Assembly: GCF_001680005.1 (NCBI RefSeq)
Contig: NC_033566.1
Span: forward strand, 1,736,001 to 1,800,000
Length of the DNA: 64,000 nt
Direction of reading: 5' to 3'
Source of the DNA: Plasmodium coatneyi
Taxonomy: Eukaryota; Apicomplexa; Aconoidasida; Haemosporida; Plasmodiidae
In this document: piece after piece, positions 42,601 to 53,180 of the stretch
How the letters are laid out: each line of letters starts with the position of its first letter
Position numbering within the stretch: the stretch's first letter is position 1
Position numbers and translations under genes: made by a program
Notes under the pieces: generated by a model
Seen by the model: the letters and a program-made list of their open reading frames with translations, nothing else
What the model was told of the DNA's origin: nothing
Database searches by the model: none

Positions 42601-44581
42601 TCACCTAGATGATGTGTATGGAATGGAATATAGTGTGGTAGAGTCATCAGTTGTATATTCCGTTGTTGAGTCGTACTCCGTTGAGCTGTCGTCGCCGTTT
42701 GAGAACGTGTTAAATATTCTCCTAAGGGACCTTTTCTCTCTTCCTTCTCTTTTGCTTCCGCTCATTCCTCCCCCAGTGTGGTTATGCTTCCTCAAGACGA
42801 AAGATTTGTACTTGTAAAAATAGTATGCCAATGCAGGTAGTCCTATTAATGCTGCAGCAGCGGAGGAAACCGCAATAGGGGTGATTCCAGCTCCGCTTTC
42901 CCTCAATAATTGAGGACTTTCTAATGCTCTCCTCCATTGTTCATTGCAGGTGACAGTTTGATCATCAGAAAGTTCATTAAATGCAGAAGATGGGAATTTA
43001 TCTTCTCCCTCAGATTCAACATCCTCACCTGATTCAGTCACTAACTGACATTCTAAAGTTAATGTTGAATTATTGTCGTTTTTTTGAAATACTTCCTTAA
43101 ATTCGCTATGGCATGTATCAGTACTCTTCCCACACTTAGTGTGCACCTCGTTATAGGCAGAAACAATGTCCTCTAAGTGTTTTTTATACTTCTTATCACA
43201 TTTCATATCAGAAGTCATGGGACTGCCGAATGGATTCATTATTTTTTCATGGTCAGTGAGGAATTCAAATAGTGTTTTTTTATGTTGGAAAGAGACGCCA
43301 CCACCACTGGTGGAGGTGGTGGTATTGAGATCGTTGATCTCACACCTATGTTTAGAATCAATACCACTAAGCTCCTTGTTAATTGCTTCCACCAATGTCG
43401 AAAATGAAGTACCATCATCCCCCTTCTTCAATTTTTCAGAGAACTTATCTTGTAGCCAAAAATTGAAAAATTTACAACCCACATCTTTATAGGACTCAGC
43501 GTCCTGTATCTTACTAGATGCGTAACACAACGCCTTTGCAACTACCGTTGCATATTTTTCATCGTGAAAATATGTTTTTATTGCGTCCCTTATTTTTACT
43601 CTGGGGAAAGGGCAATAAGTGCAATAGTCAAGAGTTTTTATGAACCCCCTATAATATTGCACATATGAGGGTAACACCTCCAAATTCGCCTTCTACAAAT
43701 GTTGTTTAGGGTGTAAGTGGAGTGGTGTGTGTGAGGGGGGTTGTTGTGTGTGAGGGGGGTTGTTGTGTGTGAGGGGGGGGAGTTATATATATATATACCA
43801 TATATACTTATATAGGTATATGTATATATATATATATATGTATATGTATGTAGGTGGTTGTTGGTGTTTTTTTTTTTTTTTTTTTTATTACCGTTAGTTT
43901 GACTTGTGTTTGTACTGTTCCTTTTGCCACTGCTGGATCTTCTGTTTCAAGTGCTTCTTCACATTTTGTTTCTAATGATTGGTCAACAATACACTTTTTA
44001 TACTTGCTCCTGAATTCCTGACAATATTTAGTACTTCCATGACTGTCACAATGTGTTTGTACTTCCGTATATGCTGAAGTAGCTTCCCTGACGCGCTTAC
44101 AATAGGCTTCTTTATTAGGTGTACCACTACCCAGTAACTTCCCTTTTATATTTTCATAGTCATACCAATAATCATAGACAATTTTCCAATTATTGAAGAG
44201 GCTTTTGCTAATATTATCAGAATATGCAATATAGCACTTATATTTATATATTTCTGGACTCAGTGTAGTGTAAATTTTATTCAAAAGGCTGAAAAATTGT
44301 ATTCCTCCCGAAGTGGCCGGCAATGCACTTCCTATGTACCAATATAGAAACTTACAGGGCTCTGTGCCCAGTTTTTCCCGATACTCGTCCCTAAGTATGT
44401 TGCACCAGGCATCTGCTATTTTTTGTGCATAGGGTTTAATATTACGATCTGTCTCTAATTGTCCCCTTTTTCCTTTATAAGACCCAGCATGATTAGAATA
44501 GCACTCTTGATTTTTAAGTTTCTTATATACCTTCTGTGAAGGTAATTCTTCTGGAATGTGGTCATCAGCATCGGGTAACAT
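42601..44581 (-). CDS. pir/KIR family protein with two ectodomain exons
   Basis: Exon 1 (43892-44581) starts at a true ATG: MLPDADDHIPEELPSQKVYK. It carries KFLYWYIGSAL and IVYDYWYDYENIKGKL, and ends TQVKLT at ACG/GTAATA (phase 0). Exon 2 (42601-43692, acceptor ACATTTGTAG) starts KANLEVLPSYVQYYRGF and carries KFFNFWLQDKFSEKL and LFEFLTDHEKIMNPF. It then runs without an intron through a membrane segment (SSAAAALIGLPALAYYFYK) into a Ser/Thr/Asp-rich tail ending LYSIPYTSSR. Total 593 residues. Two pir-type ectodomains in one protein are known in the KIR family. The 199-bp linking intron has poly-A, TATATA and GGGGGGTTGTTGTGTGTG repeats. If the intron were not spliced, these would be a membrane-less and a leaderless gene. 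Confidence 0.8.
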
Positions 44582-45904
44582 GGTTTATGTATGTGGATAT
44601 ATTTTTTTTCTCTTTCTGTTGTTGTTGTGTATATATAGGGAATGAGCGAATTTATTTTTAGAAAAGTTGTGTTCCTTCCCTTCCTTTTCATTTATATTGA
44701 ATAAATGTGTGTTTAATATTTCATATATATATATATATATTTGTTTTATCATTATGCATGAATGAACATGAAATTTTGACTCCTTTTTTTCTCACACTAA
44801 CATGCATTGTTCACTTCTTAAGTTAGTGGTCGTACATTATATATATATTCCTTCGTTTGTTGTATGTTTGTATATAATCAAGGTACAAAAATAAAAACGA
44901 AGGAAGAAAAATAGAAGGAACGAACGATCTAAGGAAGGAAGGGGGAATATATTTGTACACATCCTTCCCACTTCCAATAATAATAGTAATACTTTGCACA
45001 ACGAACGCTCCCCTCCTTCCCCCCTTTTTTTTTTTTTTTCATTTATAAGTGTTCAGTAAAAAGAAATTTTTTCTATTTTTCCCTTTTGGTATTGCACTAA
45101 AGTGTTTACATTGTTCATGTGTGTATAATCAATATATATAAGTTCAGAAGAAAAGAAAAATGAACCAAAAAACAAAAAAAAGAAAAAAAGAAGTAAGGAA
45201 GGAAAGAAAGAAAAAGAAGGAATAAGAAGGAAAAAGGAAAAAAAAGAAAAAAGGTTTTTTTTTCTTTCCTTTTCTTGTCCCTTTTATTTTTTTTTGAACC
45301 TGTTGGGTCATCTTCTTTTTTACAGAAAATCGGAAATATTCATTTTTCTCTTTTTTTTTTCCTTTACAAGTTCTTATCTGTATAATTTTCTTTTTTCCTT
45401 TCTATACTTTCCTTTAAATATTTTTCTGAGAAGAGGGGTAGCATCTCTTTCCTTTTTTCCTTTATTTTTCTTTAAAGGATATAGGAAGAACGAAAAAAAA
45501 AAGCAGAAGTAAAAATAAGGAAAGCTTAAGGAAGAAGAAAAAAAAAGAAGAAAGAAAAGAAAAGAAAAAAAGAAGGAAGAAAAGAAGAAAAAAAAAGAAG
45601 AAAGAAAAGAAGAAAAAAAAAGAAGGAAAAAAAAGGAAAGGGAAAAAAAAAAAAAAAGAAAAAAAAAGAAGGAAAAAAAAGGAAAGGGAAAAAAAAAAAA
45701 AAAAGAAAAAAAAGAAAAAAAAGAAAAAAAAGAAAAAAAAGAAAAAAAAGAAAAAAAAGAAAAAAAATGAAAGAAGGAGAGAGAAAGAAATGTCCTTCTG
45801 TTTTTTACACATTGTATGAACTGTGTGCAGTTACTTATGCCTTCCTTCTGTGTGTGTGTGGGACATTATATTTGATGTTCCATTCCAATGCATGTGTGTT
45901 GTTG
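44582..45904. other. Intergenic DNA with SICAvar-type 3' flank copy and purine tract
   Basis: The block near 45090-45150 (GCACTAAAGTGTTTACATTG, ATGTGTGTATAATCAATATA) resembles the DNA after both SICAvar stops but has no SICAvar beside it. From 45180 to 45780 the plus strand is A/G-rich, ending with repeated GAAAAAAAA units. It opens a poly-Phe shadow ORF on the minus strand. The last 120 bp are pir 3' flank (ACACATTGTATGAACTGTG). No gene is supported. Confidence 0.55.
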
Positions 45905-47224
45905 TTACATGTTTTGATAATGTACATTCCTCTTCTGTCGTGCATTATTATTCCTTGCTCCTCTGGGTGATGTTGATCTACCATTATATATAGTAGAATT
46001 GTCTGTTTCTGTTTTTGACATATCTGTTGTTGAATAAAGTGTGGAAGAGTCGTCTTCTGTGAGTGTACTAAAGTTAGAGTTAGTTGATCTTTTTTTTTTT
46101 CTGCTCCTGGAAGATTTCCCTACCCAGGAAGATAGAGGCGTATACTGAAAAGCGGAAGGTTTGTTAGGGGTGGTAGGGTGGAAGGAAGGAGGAGCATGTA
46201 TAACATGTATGGAACGGTTTTACACTCTTTATATAGGTTCGTTTTAAATTTAAGTAAATATGAATAAAATGTCATTATTATTATTCATTTTTGCTAATAT
46301 AATTGTGATTACTTTGTATAGGAAGAAAGCGACAGCTGCTGGTAGGCCTATTCCGGCCACTGCAGAAGAGACGATTGGTGCGACGATGTTGCTGCTGCTC
46401 CCAGCAGCAGCACTAGCAGCACCATCCTGCTGTGGTAATGATGGTGCAGCAGCAAGTTCTGAAGGTTGTGAAAGCAACTGTGTTAAGCAACTAGGCACAT
46501 CTGTTCCGTCCTCGTCCCCTTCGAGTGGTGGAGGGTCCCCTCCTTCAGACAGTGCCTTATTTTTCAGTTCTCCTGGTTTTGGGATAGTACCACTACCATT
46601 ACCATTACCTTCGAACTTGTCCCAGAATTCTGCAAAGTAATCATCTTGATTAAGTGACCAACCTGCTTGTATTTGTCCATAAGCATATTGAGCTTGCTGC
46701 AGGTAGTCGTTATATGCAGTACAGCAGGAGGAGGAGCCGCGAGACTTAGAATCTTTTAGTGCCGTCCATATGGTTTTATAATCGTGGTAATAGGCGAATA
46801 TGGTTTTTGCTCTCCTGAAATTAGGGCAACCAAAATTATCGTTCATTTCTTGGTAATTGCATTGACCGTTGTTGCTTCCGAGTTTCTGATAGATTCCCTG
46901 CATAATACTGCGAACTTTAATAATGTTCTTCACTTTTTCACATAATTTGTCCCCTAACCAGAAATAAAAAAAATCACAAATTCTGCTACATGATGAACTA
47001 TCTGTTTTTAACTTAGATAGAAGGCAAGAAGCCTGCGCAATTTCCTTCACATAATCTAGACCATCAAACAAAGGGCTACTTAATGCAGTTGTCACTATTT
47101 CTTCCATTTGTTCTTCCCAATTAGTGATGTCCGTACATGTATGTTTGCCGTGCTCGCCATTCTTGCCAAATGCTTTATACACTTTTCTGGAGGGTAAATC
47201 TTCCACCTTGCACTGCAAGTCCTG
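45905..47224 (-). CDS. pir/KIR family protein
   Basis: Exon 2 (46313-47224, acceptor ATTTCAG; 47221 is an alternative three bases further in) opens QDLQCKVEDLPSRKVYKAFG. It carries CDFFYFWLGDKL and IFAYYHDYKTIWTAL, a Gly/Ser/Asp-rich linker, and a membrane segment (VAGIGLPAAVAFFLYK) at AAA/GTAATC. Exon 3 (45905-46144, acceptor TTTTCAG) starts YTPLSSWVGKSSRSRKKKR and ends RNVHYQNM. Together 383 residues. The ectodomain is of the same subgroup as the pirs at 5086 and 25899 (VEDLPS start, DYKTIW, NDYL..AQYAYGQ). ATG GCG/GTGCAC (47338-47343) is a weak candidate for the first exon. Confidence 0.86.
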
Positions 47225-48636
47225 CTGAAATGGGTGGAATTAGAAGAATATGTATAAATGTGCATTATTTATATTTTTTTTTTTTTTTTTTGCATTTTAT
47301 TGTGGGTTATGCACATAGAGCAATATTATATGTGCACCGCCATTAGAATAAATCTTATTTTATGGAATTAAATACATTGTATTACTTTTGTCACCATGGT
47401 TTAATTGTACATTCTTTTATGCAATGAATTTTGTACTGTAATGTGTTGTGTGTTGTTGCTCATATATATGCATGCAGAATATGTTCATGTGTGTGTTGAA
47501 TATTTTGTACATATTATAGGAATGATTGTGAACAAGCACACATGTCAAATTTTTTTATTTTTACTTCCTCTTTCTAATAGTTCATATTTTTTTCAATTTC
47601 CTTAAGGAAATGATAGCAGATTATGTATATATATGTGTATGTATCAAATCATTATGTACAAAAAAAAATTAAGGCACAAAAATGTAGTAACAAATAATGT
47701 AGGGAGGAGAATATGTTGGAACAAAATGTATTGGAATTAGTGTATTGGAATAATGAAATAAGAATAATATAATGGAGCAGAAGAATTGTTGAAGAAAAGA
47801 AGAAAAAAAAAAAAAATTTCTATACACTTCCCATATACGTTCCTTCTTTATACATTCATTTATATGATTTCACTGTATTGTATGTGGTTGTTCGTTGTGG
47901 AATAGTACATTGCTTCTTACGCACCCCCTTTCTATTATGTTCATATAGAGAAGTGCAAATTTCCTTCTTTTATTTATGATTGATTAGTAATAAGGAGTTT
48001 TCTTTTCTTTTTATCATGATGAATATACTATACATAAATCATTTATTTAGAATATATATGTGCATTGTGTATACCATTTTGAGCATTCGCTCCTCTTCTA
48101 ATTAACTTTATATTTCATATATTAATGTGCCTTTCTCCTTCTTCCTTTTTTTCCTTTTTCCTTTTTTACTTTTTTTTATTCCTTTTTTTACTTTCCTTTC
48201 CTTTTTTTTTTTTTTTTTTTTTATGTTTGCGCCCCTTTCTGAGAGTATTCTTTCCTTATGTGCTTATTCAAACTTACAAATGGAAGGAAGTGAAAAGGAA
48301 GAAATATGAAGAAAAGAAGGAATAAGAAGGAAAGAGAAGGAAAGAGAAGGAAAGAGAAGGAAAGAGAAGGAAAGAGAAGGAAAGAGAAGGAAAGAGAAGG
48401 AAAGAGAAGGAAAGAGAAGGAAAGAGAAGGAAAGAGAAGGAAAGAGAAGGAAAGAGAAGGAAAGAGAAGGAAAGAGAAGGAAAGAGAAGGAAAGAGAAGG
48501 AAAGAGAAGGAAAGAGAAGGAAAGAAGGAAAAAAAAGGAAGAAGGTCATTTTTGCTTCTTTCCACATACACACTGCATAAACTGAAGGACCATTTATGTT
48601 TCCTAAACGGGGATGGGAAGGGTAACCTCCTTTTAC
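47225..48636. other. Intergenic DNA between tandem minus-strand pir genes
   Basis: It is AT-rich, with poly-T near 47277-47291 and 48206-48222. It holds the promoter side of one pir and, after 48530, the 3' flank of the next (TTTTGCTTCTTTCCACATAC). The segment 48225-48300 (TATGTGCTTATTCAAAC and neighbours) also occurs after SICAvar 2 (about 61215-61250). A 10-bp repeat lies at 48320-48520. No coding sequence is supported. Confidence 0.5.
48320..48524. repeat. 10-bp tandem repeat (AAAGAGAAGG), about twenty copies
   Basis: The unit GGAAAGAGAA is repeated almost perfectly for about 200 bp. Frames opened by it on both strands (Lys/Arg/Glu-rich or Phe/Ser/Leu-rich) are artefacts of the repeat. 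It lies about 110 bp beyond the stop of the minus-strand pir at 48637. Confidence 0.92.
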
Positions 48637-50024
48637 CTAGGGATGGTAACGAATATTATTTCTATTATTCCCGTTCCTTCTATTAGTATTTGCCCTTCCA
48701 CGTCTCGGTGGTGGTGGTCTGTCATTATAGATGGTAGACACATCCGTAGAACCAGTGGTTGAGGCAACTTCTGTTGTAAATAATGTGGACATGTCTGTTG
48801 TTAAAGTGTCGGTGAATGTTTCAAAGTTGCGTTCAATTGTTCTTATTTTTCTGTTGCTTCTACTGTTTCTATTACTGTTGCCTCTTCCAAAATAATTACC
48901 AAACCAAGAAGGTAAAAGATTATACTGAATAAAGGAAGATTGTTAGGTGGTATGGGTGGATGGAAGGAAAGGAAGTGAGGGGGAAGCATGGGAATGTGTA
49001 AGTACATATATATGTATAGCTCTATTATAATTGCATACTCACTTTGTACAATAGGAACGCCATTGTTGGTAATCCTACTGCTATGGTGCCTAGTGCAGAG
49101 GAGACAATTGGGGCGGCGGTAGTGGGGATGCTGGTAGCGCTACCTTCAGCTTGCGCACCTACCTCTAATTCTGCAGCACTAACTTCATTGATCCTTACTC
49201 CACAGTCCCCTAATGCAGTCTCCTTATGTGCTGCAGTATCTACTGTACCTCCCAATTGGATTAGTAGCTTTGATGGTTCCTCAATTTGTTCACCTTCTCC
49301 ATTACTACTAAACATTCTATGGAACTCGGTACAATATTCTCCCTGACTACTACTGCCACAGCATTGGTGTACTCTCCTATATGGACTAACAGCATCATTC
49401 ACGTACATCCTATATATTAAGGGGCACATATCACTTCCCCCATTCCCTATTTTACTTCTTATGTGTGCATAATTTTTTGTATATTTGTATAATTGTTCCA
49501 AGTTCCCGAACTGTTCCTTAGATACTTTAGGCCATGAATTTCCACATCCCTGCACACTTTTAACTTCCTTAACCTTTTCATATATGCCTCCCATAATATT
49601 CTTAAAATCCTTGTCCTCCACATCCTCAGTTGATACTTTGCTGCCTATCCAATAATAAAGAAAGGAACAGTCCACCCCAACTGGTGGTTTATTTCCTTCC
49701 TTTGGACACTTTATACTGCACCATGCGTCCGCAATTTCATTCTTTGGTCTTCCAGAAATGCCATGTGTGTCCAATATACTCTCCATTTCTTCCTTCCTTT
49801 CTTCTGGCCTGCCCTTACATTCATTACTTTCTTTCCATGATTCAAAATATTGACTTATAGTAGTGAAATTCGTACCCTTGAAACAGGTGTCCTATGGATA
49901 TAGTAAATGGTACATGTACATTACACTATGCATAAATGATTCCATATACCATATATTATATGAAGTATTCACTGGGTAACATAATTTTATTCTTCCCTAT
50001 GTACCATTTTCCTACCGCTGTCAT
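48637..50024 (-). CDS. pir/KIR family protein
   Basis: Proposed exon 1 (50016-50024) is ATG ACA GCG/GTAGGA. Exon 2 (49043-49891, acceptor ATCCATAG) opens DTCFKGTNFTTISQYFESWK, carries CSFLYYWIGSKV, then EQLYKYTKNYAHI, and ends in a membrane segment (LGTIAVGLPTMAFLLYK) at AAA/GTGAGT. Exon 3 (48637-48924, acceptor TTATTCAG) starts YNLLPSWFGNYFGRGNSN. It has many Asn/Arg, then Thr/Ser repeats, and ends NNIRYHP. Total 381 residues with exon 1. The N-terminus lacks the usual ELPSxKxY motif, so the ectodomain is of a more distant subgroup. Intron 2 is only 118 bp. Confidence 0.86.
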
Positions 50025-51016
50025 TTTTTTCTTAAATCCTATTGGTTACTTTTTATTCATGTATATTTCTTTATACCATATACGTAATTTAACGATCTTC
50101 CTTTGTTTCCCAGTTAACTTCTGGGAACATACACAATTATTTCTCACACTTCACTTTAATTCCTGCGCTAGATTATATACAACGGCATTTCTTCTTCCAT
50201 TAATACTTATTCTTCCCTTCCTTTCACAAAGTGTAATTCTTTTTCTGTTTTAATGTGAACAATTGTAAAATTATGTTACTTACAATCAGAGAATATTCCA
50301 CACTCAAAATTTTTACTAAAATTTTTTTATATAATACATATTATATTTCATTTATATTGAGAATTCTATATTCCTTCCATTATTTTGTTCCTTTATTTAT
50401 ATATATTACAATGAACACACATTATACCCGAAAAGAATATATGTGCACCATGTGTAACGTGGTATGTGGAATGTGTGGAATATATGATTCGTTAATACAT
50501 TAATATAGTTCTTCTTATTTTTTTTTTTTTTCTTTATAATTGTTCTTATTTGCATAATTTTTTTTATTTTTTTTAATTTCTTCCTTTTTTTCTTTTTTTT
50601 TAAATGTTAAAACACCCTTTTTCAAAAGAGGTTAGGATTTTTTTTTTTCTTAGTCCTTTTCTTTTTTTTAAAATACATGGATATTTTTTTTTTTAAGGAA
50701 GGGTAAGTACTCCTTTCCCTTCTTTCTTCTTCAATTTTACGTATAATGTTAATCAAAAAAAAAATTAGCAAAAGAAAAAAGAAAAAGGAGAGTGGAAAAA
50801 GAAGGGAACCATTTTGCTACATTCCTTTACATACTGTATGAACCCTATGATTATTTATATTCCTCCCTTCCTGCGAAGGGGGGCACGAGGGACACACTTT
50901 TCCAATGTTACATACAACGGTGCACTACATATGCGATGTGTTACATACGATGGCACATTACATTCGATGGTAAGCTATATTCCTGTCCTGCTCTATTATT
51001 ATTTGTTCGCTGATTT
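50025..51016. other. Intergenic DNA, T-rich SICAvar-type flank
   Basis: The part 50025-50500 is ordinary AT-rich upstream DNA. From 50515 to 50760 it is T-rich, with AAAATACATGGATATTT and GGTAAGTACTCCTTTCC, similar to tracts downstream of the SICAvar genes (20225-20300, 61140-61200) and to 38890-39000. From 50800 it is 3' flank of the next pir. No coding sequence is supported. Confidence 0.5.
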
Positions 51017-53180
51017 TCATCTAGATGTGGTGGTAGTGTATGGAATGGAATATTCGGACAAATTAGTTGAATCATATTCCGTTGTTGAGGTGTAGTCGTC
51101 GTCGTCGTCCCCCTCAAACTCATTAAATTTTCTCCTAATGGCTGACCTTTTACTTCTGCTTCTTCCATTTCCAGAGGAGTTATTCCCCTTAAGGAAGAAG
51201 AGGTGTGATTTATACTTGTAAAAAAAATATGCTAAGGCAGGTAATCCTACTGCAGCTAATGTACTACCCACAGCAGTAGGTACGACACTGTTAGCATCTG
51301 CTTCTTCCCCTTCTTTTCTGTGACTACCACCACCGTCACTCCCTCCTTTTCCTTCTCCACCAGAGACACCATCTGCTAAATCGGCATCACTAAAAGAACC
51401 ACTACTACCAGCTTGATTTGGATTCGGGTTTGGTTTAGGTTTTGGTGGGCATCCTGGTCGTAGTGCATAATCATCACAACTACCTAAAGAGAAAAAAATA
51501 GGAAAGGTAATTTAAATATAATATTTTTTTTTTTTCTTTTCTTCTTTTATACACCCTTCAGATGTACTCCCCCCCCTGGGGTGGCTAAAATAGCAGGCCA
51601 TATTATGGGACATTAACCTAGAAAGACCCTACCCCGACACCCCTACAGCCTTCCTTCCTCCAAGCACCATCCTAACAACATTCCTTGCACCTACCACTCC
51701 TAACACTTCTTCCTTTCACCTAACAATATTACACCCCTAACAACCCTTCCTTTCACCTAACAACACTCCACCCCTAACAACCCTTTCTTCCAACATCCCT
51801 GACAACCTTCCTTCCACCTACCACCCATAACAATCTTCCCTTCCTCCCTACCACACCTAAGAACAAACCTACCACGCCTAACAACCTTACTTCGACCATG
51901 ACACCCCTAATCCTTCCAAATACCACCTTCGAACCACCTAACCCACCCTGAGTGCACTCCTCTGCACACTTTCCCCAAGCATACTTCCCTCAAAATAGTA
52001 CCATAGATGCACCTTCCTCCCTCCCTCCCTTTTTTTTTTTTATTTTTTTTTTTTTCCTTTTATTCTTTCTCCTTAAAGGAAGTGATCTTCTTCCCTTCCA
52101 CACCTAAGCTTCCTTCCAGCAACCACCCACCTAACAACCTTCCTTCGATCAACCCACCTAACACAACGTTCCTTCCACCCTACCACCCCAAACACAACCT
52201 TCCTTCGATCAACCCACCTAACACAACGTTCCTTTCATCCTACCACCCCTAACAACCATCATTCGACCCACGTATCACCTTTTAGTAACCTTACTTCAAC
52301 CCTACCACCACACCATCATAAAGCAATGTAGCGCCCATAAAAAAATATACCACTTACCATCTACGACGGCGTCACCAAGGTCGAAGTCATCTCCAGCAGA
52401 CGGTTTCTTTGGAGTGCATGCCTTTTCCAAATTTAGTAGTACATTAGGATTCTTCTCCTGATAGTTGTTCCTAAATTTCATGCAGTATCTAACATTACGC
52501 CCATTACCAGGGTTGCAATCGTTCCACACCTTATCATACGCTGAAACAGCTTCCTCCAGGTATTTCTCATATTTTTTATTACACTGAGGCCCAGGTGACC
52601 TTAATTGACCTTCTATGGTACTATAGTTGTACCAACAGTCGAATAGTATTTTCCTCCGTTTGAAGATGTCTTGGTCAATATCCGTATATATAGTTCCGCA
52701 TTCATCCTTCGGAACCAACATCCACAGGAAGTAATATATTTCATTCATAATATTCTGGAATGATTCACCCGTTTTCATATTATTTAATACTACATCTCCC
52801 AGCCAGTAATAAAAAAGATAGTACACATTATTATCCAGCTTAACGCCTTCCCTTTTCTCTTTAATTACAGAACACCATGCACCCATAATTTTCTCTGCAT
52901 ACTCATTAATGTTCCCATACTTATATAATGTAGTTACTAATATAGATTTAACTTGCACGGCCAAACTCTCTTGTTCACTATGTACTTGACATGTTATACC
53001 ATTCCTGAATGTATCGTACACTTGTTCAGAAGGTAAATCCCTCAAAAGTGGATCCTATAAATATAATTAAGGGAGTTTACATACTGCAGTCTCCCCACCA
53101 AATATTACGCACATTAGCCGGAGCACTATACTTATATATTAATTTTAAGTAGAAGAACAAACCTGTGCTGGTTTTGCCAT
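51017..53180 (-). CDS. pir/KIR family protein with CD99-like segments (second copy)
   Basis: Exons: 53163-53180 (MAKPAQ, CAG/GTTTGT), 52358-53054 (acceptor TTTATAG, phase 1 at its end) and 51017-51483 (acceptor CTCTTTAG), total 393 residues. Exon 2 opens DPLLRDLPSEQVYDTFRNG and carries LFYYWLGDVVLNNM, then LFDCWYNYSTIEGQL. It ends with KKPSAGDDFDLGDAVVDG. Exon 3 begins with a short Cys/Pro linker, then KPNPNPN, SGSFSDADLADGVSGG and GSHRKEGEEADA. A membrane segment (LAAVGLPALAYFFYK) and a tail ending SIPYTTTTSR follow. The quoted blocks match primate CD99 from memory, with linker length and order kept. Apart from these blocks the ectodomain is clearly different from the sister gene at 10048-11937. 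The mimicry role is inferred from reports on P. knowlesi KIR proteins. Confidence 0.92.
51484..52357 (-). repeat. C-rich (plus strand) minisatellite intron of the second CD99-like pir
   Basis: The 874-bp intron has diverged units of CCTTCCTTCCACCTACCACC and CACCTAACACAACGTTCC type and a T-rich stretch at 52030-52070. A poly-T run near the acceptor (51520-51537 on the plus strand) is similar to the sister gene. The units are more diverged than in the introns at 20804-21519 and 61774-62579. Confidence 0.75.

Noticed and set aside
45462..45812. 116-codon minus-strand poly-Phe ORF
   Set aside because: It is an artefact of the GAAAAAAAA purine tract.
48221..48686. Repetitive ORFs on both strands (KEREGKRR and LSFSFLLFPS units)
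   Set aside because: They are products of the 10-bp AAAGAGAAGG repeat, with no start context, splice sites or homology.
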